From Prochlorococcus sp. AG-409-M05 (GTDB taxonomy: Bacteria > Cyanobacteriota > Cyanobacteriia > PCC-6307 > Cyanobiaceae), in assembly GCA_003215435.1 (NCBI GenBank), contig QCKJ01000002.1, forward strand, positions 1-64,000: a DNA stretch of 64,000 nt. The letters are read 5' to 3'. Shown piece by piece: positions 10,446 to 19,076 of the stretch. Position 1 is the stretch's first letter; each line of letters starts with the position of its first letter. Position numbers and translations under genes: made by a program. The notes beneath the pieces are model-generated. The model was not told where the DNA came from. It searched no databases and saw nothing but the letters and a program-made list of their open reading frames with translations.

Positions 10446-10571
10446 CTGTTTTAATCACCTATCTTTACCTTGCCATGCAAGGAGAGGTTTTGGGAGTTTT
10501 GCCGCATAGTTTTAATGAATAATTCATTAGATGAGTAAGCTTTGTAGATATTTTTATTCAAGCATTGGTAA

Positions 10572-12221
10572 TTAATTAGTAAAGCTTGTTCGTATCCCTT
10601 TATGTGAATCAGAAGCTAAATATTCTGAATTAATTAATGACTTAAGTGCAAGCTCTTGAGCGTCTTGCATTTGACCAGGGCTATATGCTGCTGGTAGCAG
10701 AGGGTTAAGGACTTTGATTAATTTATCCCATAAGTATGGAGTCCCATACACTATTAGGCCCAGAAGACGTTCCTTTTTTTGTAATTGCTTCACAGCTGCT
10801 ACCCACTGTTCTTGTTCGTGACCATTCTCCGTGAAAGGATTTCCTCTGATAAATAGTTGAAGAAAGATAGGACCAGTGCCTAGTTTTTCAAATGATAAAG
10901 GGTTCAATTCATCATTACTCCAAGGGGAAACGCCATCCTTATGGCAAATGATATTCTTAAAACCAATAGATGAGGGTAAGGATAATGCTGGTGAGGATTT
11001 GCTAAGAATTTGGCTATCCAATACTTCATCTACTCTTACAAGATTTACCGGATTTCCATTATTTAAAACCGTGTTGGGATTGATAATTATTTGAGAATTA
11101 ATTATAAGTTCATTCGAAAATTTATTATGTATTTTTAGCTCTATCGGTGATTGTTTTTTTGAGTCATTAAGAAGATTAGCTTTATTAGTACCTGTTGCCA
11201 ACTCTTCTAAGATTCTTTTTCTTCTTGATAATGATTCATTAAGACGGTCTCTTGAAATTCTCCCAGAATTAATTGCTTCACAAAGTGAATTTATTGCATC
11301 ATCTATATCCTCTGGCATAAGAATTAAGTCAACTCCTGCTTCAAATGCCAAAATAACAGCTTCGCTATTTCCAAATTTCTTGCTAATCGAATTCATGATT
11401 AGTGCATCTGTCACTATAAGATCTTCATATTTCATTTCTTTCCTTAGGATCTCGTTAATTATTTTTTTAGAAAGTGTTGCAGGAAGATTTCTATCAATAG
11501 CCTCTAAAAGTAAATGGCCTGTCATTACACATTTGACACCTTCATTAATAGCAGCGATAAAAGGAAGAAGCTCACGACTTTTTAGTTGACTAAGATTATG
11601 TTTGATAATAGGAAGATCAAGATGTGAATCAATGGAGGTATCTCCATGGCCTGGAAAGTGTTTTGCACAAGTAAGTAACTTTTCTTTAGTTACGCCTCTA
11701 TGAAATGCGCATATAAGTGTGGAGACGGTTGCTTCTTCTTCGCCCCATGCCCTTAAATTAATTACGGGGTTTTTGGGGTTGTTGTTTATGTCGCAAACAG
11801 GACCAAGGATCCAATTTATCCCACAAAATTTTGCCTGATAAGCGGTGTACCTGCCATAAAGTTCTGCCAGTTCAATTCCTTTTAAAGGGTTTTCAGCATA
11901 TATGCGGCTTATTGCCATAGGAGGAACAAACCAAGTCCCTCCTTCAAAGCGTTGACCTACCCCTTCTTCAATGTCAGCGCAAAGTAGTAGTGGCTTTTGA
12001 GCCCAATCAAGCAGAGTTTTACAGCGTTCTTTAACTTCATTGGTACTACCGCCGAATAGGATGACACCGCCTATTCCCTCGTTGAGCAGTCTTTTGAGAT
12101 GGGCGTTGCTTAACTCCCATGCTGGATATCTTCTTTGTTTGTCAGAATTATGTCCGCTTGCCCTAACTATAAAGAGTTCTGCTACCTGACTTCTTAAGCT
12201 CTTTTCAACTTTCCCAGACAT
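10572..12221 (-). CDS. Glycoside hydrolase family 3, NagZ-type beta-N-acetylglucosaminidase
   Basis: A 549-residue GH3 protein. The N-terminal 340 residues hold the TIM barrel with the signature KHFPGHGDT...HLDLP, the catalytic Asp in IVTDALIM, and LCADIEEGVGQR. In NagZ the first block supplies the Asp/His dyad that cleaves N-acetylglucosamine from muropeptides. About 200 extra C-terminal residues, poorly conserved and absent from short NagZ enzymes, resemble the second GH3 domain in position. Start ATG 12221 shares one base with the rbfA stop (TAATG), so the genes are translationally coupled. AnmK at 36.7 kb would act later in the same peptidoglycan-recycling route. Confidence 0.83.
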   Translation of the reverse strand: MSGKVEKSLRSQVAELFIVRASGHNSDKQRRYPAWELSNAHLKRLLNEGIGGVILFGGSTNEVKERCKTLLDWAQKPLLLCADIEEGVGQRFEGGTWFVPPMAISRIYAENPLKGIELAELYGRYTAYQAKFCGINWILGPVCDINNNPKNPVINLRAWGEEEATVSTLICAFHRGVTKEKLLTCAKHFPGHGDTSIDSHLDLPIIKHNLSQLKSRELLPFIAAINEGVKCVMTGHLLLEAIDRNLPATLSKKIINEILRKEMKYEDLIVTDALIMNSISKKFGNSEAVILAFEAGVDLILMPEDIDDAINSLCEAINSGRISRDRLNESLSRRKRILEELATGTNKANLLNDSKKQSPIELKIHNKFSNELIINSQIIINPNTVLNNGNPVNLVRVDEVLDSQILSKSSPALSLPSSIGFKNIICHKDGVSPWSNDELNPLSFEKLGTGPIFLQLFIRGNPFTENGHEQEQWVAAVKQLQKKERLLGLIVYGTPYLWDKLIKVLNPLLPAAYSPGQMQDAQELALKSLINSEYLASDSHKGIRTSFTN

Positions 12222-12616
12222 TAATTTATTGAATCATCTTGAACACTCTTATTACTAGCTTGCCGCGCTTCTTTGAGTTGTTCAAGAATATTTAGTACAG
12301 ACGCCCCTTTCTCCATTCCTTTATCTAGCTTGAAGATAATTTCTGGAGCCCGCCTCATTTGTAATCTTCTGCCTAACTCTCCTCGGAGGAAGCTACTTGC
12401 GGCACTCAGTCCATCCATTACTTCTTCACAATTGGTGTCTCTTCCGTAGATACTCACAAATATTTTGCAGTGCTGTAAGTCCCCTGAGACTTCTACGTCA
12501 GTGATGGTCAGCATGCCTTTACGGACTCTTTCATCGTGAACTGCATTTGTCAGCAGCTCGCTGACTTCTCGGCGAATCAGCGAAGCAACTCGTTCCACTC
12601 TGCGTCCTTTTGCCAT
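12221..12616 (-). CDS. rbfA: Ribosome-binding factor A
   Basis: A 131-residue KH-type protein needed for late 16S rRNA maturation in the 30S subunit. It has the expected order: a basic start ([20 protein letters not shown]), the strand [17 protein letters not shown], and [19 protein letters not shown] with a final helix. An upstream in-frame ATG (12673) would add 19 unrelated residues and overlap ycf33, so I chose ATG 12616, which begins at the conserved MAKGRR. It lies 19 nt behind ycf33 and is coupled to the NagZ gene. Confidence 0.92.
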   Translation of the reverse strand: MAKGRRVERVASLIRREVSELLTNAVHDERVRKGMLTITDVEVSGDLQHCKIFVSIYGRDTNCEEVMDGLSAASSFLRGELGRRLQMRRAPEIIFKLDKGMEKGASVLNILEQLKEARQASNKSVQDDSIN

Positions 12617-12635
12617 GCTTGGTGAGAGACCTGTT

Positions 12636-12848
12636 TTAAGTTCCGGAGATTGGCGATGGATTGACCATCGCATGGAGTATTAGTGAGAGGGTGATGATTC
12701 CACTTATTAATGCACCTATAAGTGCTACAGCGGTGACTGGATTGCGGCTTCTTTGAATTAAGGGGCCTAATACCGAGGCGAATACACCAAGAATAATGGT
12801 GATTAGGTATTTGGGATACCTAGCAACATTTGAGAAAAATTCACCCAT
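12636..12848 (-). CDS. ycf33: Ycf33 / DUF751 small membrane protein
   Basis: A 70-residue protein with two hydrophobic segments (about 12-32 and 38-62) after the family-typical opening [13 protein letters not shown]. Ycf33 is conserved in cyanobacteria and in algal plastid genomes, but its role is unknown. First gene of the leftward ycf33-rbfA-nagZ run. A 16-bp hairpin lies about 75-115 nt upstream, in its probable leader. Confidence 0.8.
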   Translation of the reverse strand: MGEFFSNVARYPKYLITIILGVFASVLGPLIQRSRNPVTAVALIGALISGIITLSLILHAMVNPSPISGT

Positions 12849-12920
12849 GGCTAATTAATGATCTATGTGATAGCTACTGTGCCTCTTGATAGGCTGAAAT
12901 AAACATGTTGGAGTTGTATT

Positions 12921-12965
12921 AATGCCATCCTTCTTACCCTTTTGTTTAAGGGTGAGGATGGCATT
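12921..12965. other. Strong imperfect hairpin in a divergent intergenic region
   Basis: AATGCCATCC (12921-12930) pairs with GGATGGCATT (12956-12965). Inside it ACCCTT (12936-12941) pairs with AAGGGT (12948-12953), with an asymmetric internal loop (TTCTT against GA) and a 6-nt apical loop. The genes on either side diverge, and there is no T tract on either strand, so it is not an ordinary terminator. It could be a leader structure for ycf33-rbfA or part of a small RNA. Confidence 0.6.
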
Positions 12966-13121
12966 TAGCTTCAAGAGGTTAGTTACAGAATAATTGAGAT
13001 TAAACCTGGTTTTGCCAAAGCTGCTGTTTTTCGCCTCTGAGGTCAATGAAAGACCCCTGTTCTAATTTGGATTATGAAAGTGTTCTTATTCTGATTTAAA
13101 AGGGCAAAGAGGTCTTTTGGG

Positions 13122-13385
13122 ATGTCTGATCCACTAATTCATTCATGTGATGACTATGTCGTTTTAGAACCTGGTAAGGACGAGCAATTACTTAGTGCAG
13201 AACAAACTCTGCTTTGGCTTCAGAGTTGGCTTGAAACTATCGAGGAGATTCCTCAGGACTTGAAAGCCCAGCCTTCTATTGAAGCGGCTGCTAAGAGACT
13301 TCTTGAAACTGCTTGTGATCTTGAATGGGAAACAGGCTTTATTTTGAGGTGGTATGCGGTGCGGCTGGATCCTCCGGTGATCTAA
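13122..13385 (+). CDS. CRR7-like (DUF3571) protein, probable NDH-1 assembly factor
   Basis: An 87-residue soluble acidic protein. The opening MSDPLI..DDYVVLEPG and the end LRWYAVRLDPP resemble the chlororespiratory reduction 7 (CRR7/DUF3571) family as I remember it. In plants CRR7 helps to assemble the hydrophilic arm of the chloroplast NDH complex. The match is from memory of short motifs, so function is probable rather than certain. Its last 47 nt overlap the 3' end of aroK on the opposite strand. Confidence 0.65.
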   Translation: MSDPLIHSCDDYVVLEPGKDEQLLSAEQTLLWLQSWLETIEEIPQDLKAQPSIEAAAKRLLETACDLEWETGFILRWYAVRLDPPVI

Positions 13386-13935
13386 TAATTGAAGGTAACT
13401 TCTCAATGATCATTCTTGCGACTTCTCCAGGGGGCTCTATGTCTACATTGAGATGTAAGTCTGCCTCTGAATAAAGGGCTTGTCGCTCTTTTAATATTGA
13501 ATAGAAGACTGCTTCTTTGTTGTTTTTTTGTAGCAATGGCCTTTTGTTTTGGTCTGAACTAAGCCGATTTAGTATTTGTTCTGGATTTGTATTTAGCCAA
13601 ATCACTACTCCTTGGTGAAGAATTCCCCAGTTAGTTGATTTGGTGATCACTCCCCCACCAGTTGCTACTACCAAAGAGTGTCTTTGCCCTATGTTTTGTA
13701 GGACCTGAGCTTCTATCTCTCGGAATTGCACCTCTCCTTCCTCATCAAATATTGATTGAATTGATTTACCTAGAAGCTCTTCTATGACTTTGTCTACATC
13801 GATGAAACCATAACCAAGTTGCTTCGCTAATGGTTTTCCGGAGCTTGTTTTCCCTGAACCCATCATCCCTATTAGATATAGGTTCCTTCCACCAAGTCGT
13901 TGTTTAATAGGGTGTGGATGTTGCATCTCTGCCAT
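13339..13935 (-). CDS. aroK: Shikimate kinase
   Basis: Phosphorylates shikimate at O-3 with ATP on the way to chorismate. The 198-residue protein has the Walker A loop GMMGSGKTSSGK (about 23-34), the shikimate-binding DVDKVIE, FRxIE (REIEAQVL) and GGG (ATGGGVI), and the lid segment QNKRPLL. It is slightly longer than the usual ~175 residues because of a basic N-terminal lead and a C-terminal tail. That tail (IIRSPEDPAAPH) is encoded over the end of the CRR7-like gene. Start at ATG 13935. Confidence 0.93.
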   Translation of the reverse strand: MAEMQHPHPIKQRLGGRNLYLIGMMGSGKTSSGKPLAKQLGYGFIDVDKVIEELLGKSIQSIFDEEGEVQFREIEAQVLQNIGQRHSLVVATGGGVITKSTNWGILHQGVVIWLNTNPEQILNRLSSDQNKRPLLQKNNKEAVFYSILKERQALYSEADLHLNVDIEPPGEVARMIIEKLPSIIRSPEDPAAPHTTSK

Positions 13936-13986
13936 TTACCTGAAATTGACAAACATAACTAGGATGATTCTTGTCGCGAGACTGCC

Positions 13987-14919
13987 ATGATTGAGACCTC
14001 CTTAAAGAAATCTCATGGGCAGGGTAGGCAATGCGTGATTACGCGAAGGGCTGGCTTTAGTGCCAGTCACCTTTATAGGTTGCCTGAGCTCTCTGAAGAT
14101 GAAAACTTTTCTCTTTTTGGTTTATGTGCCAAAACTCCAGGCCATGGTCACAATTATGAATTGATTGTTTCACTATCAGGGGCATTAAATTCAGATGGGA
14201 TGGTTTTAAACCTTTCTGATGTGAAATCTGCAATTAGAACTGAAGTCACTGATCAACTCGACTTTGCCTTTCTCAATGAAGCTTGGCCTGAGTTTGATCT
14301 TTCTCAACCCACAGGTTGCTTACCTACAACTGAAGCTTTAGTTCAAGTCATATGGAGAAGGCTTGCACCTTATTTACCTATCGTGGACCTTTGTCTTTAT
14401 GAACACCCTCGCCTTTGGGCAAATTATTCTGGAGATGCTATGGAGACTTCTATCTCAATCAGGACTCATTTTTCTGCTGCACATCGCTTGGCGAGAGCAG
14501 AATTGACACAGCATGAGAATGAAACCACCTATGGGAAATGCGCGAGGCCAAACGGTCATGGACACAATTATTTATTGGATGTCACTGTTAAAGGTTCAGT
14601 TGATCCAAGAACTGGAATGATCTGCGATTTAGCAACTCTGCAGGGTTTAGTGGAAGATTTAGTTGTAGAACGTTTTGATCATACTTTCCTTAATAAAGAT
14701 ATAGCTCACTTTGAAACTTGTGTTCCTACTGCTGAGAATATTGCCCTTCACATTGCAGATATTCTTACTGAGCCAATTATGAATATTGGGGTTCAGCTTC
14801 AGAAGATTCGATTGCAAGAGAGTCCAAATAATGCTGCTGAAGTTTATGTAGAGTCGCCTAGAAAAGATTTCATGCTGGAATCGTTGAATCACTCTGCTTC
14901 TTTTTCAATGAAAAATTGA
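13987..14919 (+). CDS. Tandem-domain 6-pyruvoyl-tetrahydropterin synthase / QueD-like protein
   Basis: A 310-residue protein made of two complete PTPS-fold domains, about 15-145 and 155-295. Usual PTPS and QueD proteins are single domains of 120-150 residues. Each half keeps the zinc-ligand histidines (SASH and GHGHNY in the first, SAAHR and GHGHNY in the second), the Cys before GHGHN (GLCAKTPGHGHN, GKCARPNGHGHN), and a late PT(T/A)E motif. PTPS acts on 7,8-dihydroneopterin triphosphate, giving pyruvoyl-tetrahydropterin or, in QueD, carboxy-tetrahydropterin for queuosine. The stop overlaps the TTG start of the RibD-type reductase, which favours a joint pterin pathway. Confidence 0.85.
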   Translation: MIETSLKKSHGQGRQCVITRRAGFSASHLYRLPELSEDENFSLFGLCAKTPGHGHNYELIVSLSGALNSDGMVLNLSDVKSAIRTEVTDQLDFAFLNEAWPEFDLSQPTGCLPTTEALVQVIWRRLAPYLPIVDLCLYEHPRLWANYSGDAMETSISIRTHFSAAHRLARAELTQHENETTYGKCARPNGHGHNYLLDVTVKGSVDPRTGMICDLATLQGLVEDLVVERFDHTFLNKDIAHFETCVPTAENIALHIADILTEPIMNIGVQLQKIRLQESPNNAAEVYVESPRKDFMLESLNHSASFSMKN

Positions 14920-15617
14920 ATTCACCTTGGGTTCGTCTTGTTTTAGCTATTAGCTTGGATGGGCGATTAGCCTTTCCCTTTGATGGTGGATTGACACTCG
15001 GGAGCTCTGGCGATCGTCGTGTTTTGGAAGAAGCGCTTGCTTGGGCTGATGGGACTTTGATGGGCGATAAGACACTCCGGACACATAAAAGTACATGCCT
15101 TATTAAGCAGTCTGATCTTTTAGAAAAGAGGACTTTAGAAGGACGTTCTAAACAGCCAATATCTATAATTCTTAGTAAAGGTAATTCTCACTCTAATAAT
15201 TGGACTTTCTTTAAACAACCTGTAGAGCGCTGGTTATTGCGCTCCATACAATCTGATTTAATTGATGAACAATTAGCCGCTCCCCAAGGTTATGATCGCC
15301 AGCTAACTTTTACTGGTGATTGGAATCTGACACTTTCGAGATTGACTGAATTGGGTATTTCAAGAGTTGCAATTCTAGGAGGTGCAAAGTTGTCAAACTC
15401 CTTACTACATGCTGATCTTGTTGATGAGCTACAGCTAACCATTACTCCAAGAATTCTTGGTGGTTTCCATACTTGGATACCAATGTCTAACTCTGACTTG
15501 CCTTTTACAATTGCTGCGTCAGAGGCTTGGCTTCTAGTAGAGAATAAACCTATAGGTCAAAATGAGTTGATGGTCAGATATTTGCGCAATCGTTCAAAAG
15601 ATGTTGAAGATTTATAG
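14916..15617 (+). CDS. RibD C-terminal-domain (DHFR-fold) reductase
   Basis: A 233-residue protein with the pyrimidine-reductase/DHFR fold. VRLVLAISLDGRLA matches the first strand of the RibD reductase domain, with ALAWADGTLMGDKTLR following, ILGGAKLSNSLL near 165 and VDELQLTITPRILGG near 185. The deaminase half of RibD is absent. Substrate could be the riboflavin pyrimidine or a pterin/folate. The TTG start at 14916 overlaps the PTPS stop by 4 nt (TTGA), so translation is coupled, which points towards pterin chemistry. This is context-based inference. Confidence 0.8.
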   Translation: MNSPWVRLVLAISLDGRLAFPFDGGLTLGSSGDRRVLEEALAWADGTLMGDKTLRTHKSTCLIKQSDLLEKRTLEGRSKQPISIILSKGNSHSNNWTFFKQPVERWLLRSIQSDLIDEQLAAPQGYDRQLTFTGDWNLTLSRLTELGISRVAILGGAKLSNSLLHADLVDELQLTITPRILGGFHTWIPMSNSDLPFTIAASEAWLLVENKPIGQNELMVRYLRNRSKDVEDL

Positions 15618-15744
15618 ATATTGTGTCTAGATTTAAACTACATCTTGGCTGGTAATTTATTCCCCACTTTTTTAAGAACTCTTTTTATGTTTAAACTTAT
15701 TTTACCAGACTCTATATTTAATCTCTACGTTTGCTAACTCTAAG

Positions 15745-16929
15745 ATGGTCAAAATTATCTCTAGATGGTATCGCTCAATTAAAGAAATTAAAAAAGAGGA
15801 TATGACAGCTCTTTTAGGTAAAAAAGTTTCTCCATTTCTTCAATGGGATTGGCTTGCTGCTCTAGAGGTCTCAGGTAGTGTTGCCGCAAAATCAGGTTGG
15901 CAACCTTCTCACTTGGCATTGTGGGAAGGAGAAACTCTTGTTGCTTTTGCACCTTTGTATATAAAGGGGCATAGCTATGGTGAATTTGTTTTTGACCATG
16001 CCTTTTCTCAACTTGCAAATGATTTAGGGCTCAACTATTACCCAAAGCTTCTTGGAATGAGCCCTTTAAGCCCAATAGAAGGTTATCGCTTTTATTTTGC
16101 GAATCAATCTGATGAGATAGAGCTAACTATTTTGATGATCAAGATCATTGATGAATTTGCTTTAAGGAATCGAATAATCAGTTGTAATTTTCTATATGTA
16201 GACCCAGCTTGGCGTTTAGTTGCTGAACAAGCAGGTTGTGCAACTTGGCTAAATCAGATGAGTTTATGGACTGCTGGGGAACAAAAAAATTTTTCAGATT
16301 ATTTAGCTCGATTTAATTCTAATCAGCGTCGTAACATTAAAAGAGAGAGAAAGTCTATTAGAGACAAGGGATTGTTTGTCGATACACTACATGGCCCCCA
16401 AATAGATTTGAGTGTCTTACGAAAGATGTACGGCTTTTATGAGCAGCATTGTGCTCGTTGGGGTGTTTGGGGAAGTAAATATCTTTCAGAATCTTTTTTT
16501 GAGATGCTAGCTGGTCCAGATTTACGAGAAAAAATTATAGTTTTTTCTGCCCATTCGGGTAATCCAGATGAGCCTTTGGGTATGTCTCTTTGTGTAACTG
16601 ATAGCGAGATGCTTTGGGGGCGTTATTGGGGCAGTAAGCAGGAAATAGATTGCCTTCACTTTGAACTGTGTTATTACGCACCTATTGAGTGGGCCTTGCA
16701 AAATGGAATTAAAGGATTTGATCCTGGAGCAGGAGGCTCTCATAAACGTAGAAGGGGCTTTTTGGCAAAGCCCCACGCCAGCTTGCATCGTTGGTATGAC
16801 AAAAGAATGAATTACTACATCCGTTCTTGGTTGCCAAAAGCTAATGATCTCATGATTGAAGAAATTAATGCGGCTAATTCAGATTTGCCATTCAATGGTG
16901 AACAGCCACCTTTGTCGTTTGTAGGCTAG
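15745..16929 (+). CDS. FemAB-like / DUF482 GNAT-fold acyltransferase
   Basis: A 394-residue protein of the COG3146 (DUF482) group, often annotated as involved in peptidoglycan biosynthesis or recognition. Seen are an N-terminal acyltransferase-like half (GWQPSHLALWEGETLVAFA), the basic NQRRNIKRERKSI turn near 190-205, and a C-terminal GFDPGAGGSHKRRRGF block that is highly characteristic of the group. The acyl donor may be aminoacyl-tRNA as in FemAB, but this is not shown for the group. DUF4346 follows after 4 nt. Confidence 0.8.
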   Translation: MVKIISRWYRSIKEIKKEDMTALLGKKVSPFLQWDWLAALEVSGSVAAKSGWQPSHLALWEGETLVAFAPLYIKGHSYGEFVFDHAFSQLANDLGLNYYPKLLGMSPLSPIEGYRFYFANQSDEIELTILMIKIIDEFALRNRIISCNFLYVDPAWRLVAEQAGCATWLNQMSLWTAGEQKNFSDYLARFNSNQRRNIKRERKSIRDKGLFVDTLHGPQIDLSVLRKMYGFYEQHCARWGVWGSKYLSESFFEMLAGPDLREKIIVFSAHSGNPDEPLGMSLCVTDSEMLWGRYWGSKQEIDCLHFELCYYAPIEWALQNGIKGFDPGAGGSHKRRRGFLAKPHASLHRWYDKRMNYYIRSWLPKANDLMIEEINAANSDLPFNGEQPPLSFVG

Positions 16930-16933
16930 TTAA

Positions 16934-17335
16934 ATGGATTCACTCTCCAGAAATAGAATTGCGCGCAATGCAATTAATGAAATTGATGATGAGCTTTCAA
17001 CTCGCTTTATTGAGCTTGATCCCAAAGGTTATTTTTTACTTCGACTAGATAGAGATTCTAATGAACTCGTTGCTGAACATTTTAGTAATGATATAGATGA
17101 GCATGGAAGGGCGATTGATCCTGAGACAGGAGAGATACTTGCTTGTCGAGGAGGTGAGCCAAGAAAACCAAAAAAAATTTATAGAGGACAAACAGCTAAA
17201 CAGTTAGGGATCCAGCTTACGGAGGGTGAGGGACCGTTACCTTTGAGTCGTTTAGACCATGCTCTTTATCTTGGCAGAGAGCTTCAACGAGCTGAGAGTT
17301 CTCTTTTACAAGGGACCTCGTACGTTCAAGATTGA
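16934..17335 (+). CDS. DUF4346-like conserved protein
   Basis: A 133-residue soluble protein. The block FIELDPKGYFLLRLDRDSNELVAEH (split here only for description), then ID..TGE and an RGQTAKQLGIQL element, resembles the cyanobacterial DUF4346 family. The role is unknown. It lies 4 nt behind the FemAB-like gene and about 70 nt before petL, all on the same strand. Confidence 0.6.
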   Translation: MDSLSRNRIARNAINEIDDELSTRFIELDPKGYFLLRLDRDSNELVAEHFSNDIDEHGRAIDPETGEILACRGGEPRKPKKIYRGQTAKQLGIQLTEGEGPLPLSRLDHALYLGRELQRAESSLLQGTSYVQD

Positions 17336-17381
17336 GACAAGATTGATTACTTTGACTTTTTAGGGGAAGTTTTGTTCTAGA

Positions 17382-17387
17382 TATAAT
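17382..17387 (+). promoter_or_regulatory. Probable -10 element upstream of petL
   Basis: A perfect TATAAT lies 20 nt before the petL start. A TTGACT at 17352-17357 is 24 nt upstream of it, too far for a standard -35, so the promoter would depend on the -10 box. It suggests petL can be transcribed independently of the DUF4346 gene. Confidence 0.4.
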
Positions 17388-17407
17388 GAACTTTTTATTT
17401 GTTTCTG

Positions 17408-17500
17408 ATGGCCATTGCTTTTTATTTAGCCCTTGTCATTGCTGGGATCGGGTCTGCTGTTTTGCTTACAAAACTTTTGAAAGGCGTAAAGCTGATTTAA
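17408..17500 (+). CDS. petL: Cytochrome b6-f complex subunit 6 (PetL)
   Basis: A 30-residue single-span membrane protein: a short N-terminus, a continuous hydrophobic helix (IAFYLALVIAGIGSAVLL) and a basic C-terminus ending in KLI, the characteristic PetL ending (IKLI/VKLI). PetL stabilises the cytochrome b6-f dimer in thylakoids. Length matches the family, which has about 29-32 residues. ATG start and TAA stop are intact and a TATAAT lies just upstream. Such short genes are easily missed. Confidence 0.82.
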   Translation: MAIAFYLALVIAGIGSAVLLTKLLKGVKLI

Positions 17501-17548
17501 CTGCGGACCATCTCGAAGGGGGCCTGATACTTTTTGTGAGTAAGCCTT

Positions 17549-18940
17549 TTAGTTAAGCCCTATGGCTTGTTTAACCATGTGTTTGATTCCTACAGCTTGT
17601 GCACTCAGGTCGTAAACACTTGCTCCAGTAATTAGGGCTGGGATCATTTCTCCTGGCCTTACTTGAAGATTAGGTTCTGGAGGATCTATGACTACCTCTC
17701 CATCAACTTCGGGTGCAAAGCGCTCGCATCTACCTGTCATTTTGCCAGTTTCCAGACATTCTTTTTCTATTAAGACATCTACAGTTCGCCCAACCCAGTT
17801 GTGGTTAAGGGCTTCTGAAATAGGTTGCTGAATAGATATGATTTTGTCTTTTCGAGCTTGAGCGGTTTCAAATGAAATTTGATTTGGCAAGTTTGCAGCA
17901 GCAGTGCCTTCTTCAGCAGAAAAAGTAAAAACCCCAACATGATCAAATCTTTGTGAGCTTATAAATGAAGCAAGGTGTTCAAATTGACTTTCTGTTTCCC
18001 CCGGGAAGCCAACTATTAGGGTTGTTCGGAGAATTGAATTTGGTAGTTCTTCTCTAATCTGTTCCATAATCTTTGTATTTACGCCTGCTTGCCAAGGACG
18101 ATTCATTAATCTAAGGACCTCGGGATGGCTGTGCTGTAGAGGTAAGTCAAGGTATGGGACAACATTAGAGACCTCTTTGTAAGCAGTAAGGACCTCTTTT
18201 GTCAGGCCTGTTGGGTAAGCATAGTGAACACGAATCCAGGGGATATCCACTTCTCCAAGACTTCTTAAAAGCTCCGCTAAAGAGGGTTTCCCATAGAGGT
18301 CGTGCCCATAGTTGGTTGAGATTTGACTGATTAAAATTAATTCTTTTACGCCTTGCTTGGCTAGTGAATGAGCTTCGGCAACAATTGATTCAATTGGTCG
18401 GCTTCTTTGCTTTCCCCGTAATTTTGGGATAATGCAGAACGCACATTGGTAGTCACATCCTTCAGCAATTTTTAGGTACGCAACCGCCTGGTTAGTTGTT
18501 CTATACCGAGGTAAATTTTCATCTCCAACAAAAGTTGGCTCTGTACTTACACGGTTAACTTTTTTACCAGCAACTACTTGAGATAGAACATCAACAATAT
18601 GCTGATAGTCTCCCGTCCCAACAACTGCCTTCGCTTCTGGGAGTGAGTCCAGTAATTCATTTTGGAAATGTTGGGCCAGGCATCCTGCAATTATCAACTT
18701 CTTACCTTTTGCAGCTAGATCTATTAATTTGCGAACTGATTCTTCCCTAGCTTCTTGGATAAAGCTACAAGTATTGACAACTACTAGTTCTGCGTCTGAC
18801 TCATCATTGCTGACGCTGTAGCCAGCATTGTCTAGCAGCCCGATCATATGCTCGGTGTCAACCCGATTTTTTTCGCACCCTAGGTGGGCAAATGCTACGG
18901 ATGGCTTTGAATTACATTGATCAGAGTCCTTTTTACTCAT
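17549..18940 (-). CDS. rimO: Ribosomal protein S12 methylthiotransferase
   Basis: Radical-SAM enzyme that adds a methylthio group to an aspartate of ribosomal protein S12. The 463-residue protein shows the N-terminal UPF0004 domain ([26 protein letters not shown]) supplying the second cluster cysteines, the radical-SAM motif CDYQCAFC (about 160-167), and a C-terminal TRAM domain. The group GCEKN..D separates RimO from MiaB. An in-frame upstream ATG (19030) would add 30 unrelated residues, so I take ATG 18940. Divergent from the VKOR gene. Confidence 0.92.
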   Translation of the reverse strand: MSKKDSDQCNSKPSVAFAHLGCEKNRVDTEHMIGLLDNAGYSVSNDESDAELVVVNTCSFIQEAREESVRKLIDLAAKGKKLIIAGCLAQHFQNELLDSLPEAKAVVGTGDYQHIVDVLSQVVAGKKVNRVSTEPTFVGDENLPRYRTTNQAVAYLKIAEGCDYQCAFCIIPKLRGKQRSRPIESIVAEAHSLAKQGVKELILISQISTNYGHDLYGKPSLAELLRSLGEVDIPWIRVHYAYPTGLTKEVLTAYKEVSNVVPYLDLPLQHSHPEVLRLMNRPWQAGVNTKIMEQIREELPNSILRTTLIVGFPGETESQFEHLASFISSQRFDHVGVFTFSAEEGTAAANLPNQISFETAQARKDKIISIQQPISEALNHNWVGRTVDVLIEKECLETGKMTGRCERFAPEVDGEVVIDPPEPNLQVRPGEMIPALITGASVYDLSAQAVGIKHMVKQAIGLN

Positions 18941-19076
18941 AATTTTTTTTCTAATTAAATTTGGGTATTTTTGGGGGCTTACCAAATTAATAAACTTACC
19001 TCCTAGAGTTTTCATTAAACTAATAGACAATCAGGCGTTTCAAAACTTTCAAACTCATTGAGGATTCACTGCTGAT

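Noticed and set aside
12855-13046. 63-codon leftward ORF upstream of ycf33
   Set aside because: Covers the 16-bp hairpin and has no protein-like features; better explained as leader sequence.
15649-15708. CTGGTAA...TTACCAG inverted repeat before the FemAB-like gene
   Set aside because: Seven-bp arms 46 nt apart in AT-rich DNA are expected by chance.
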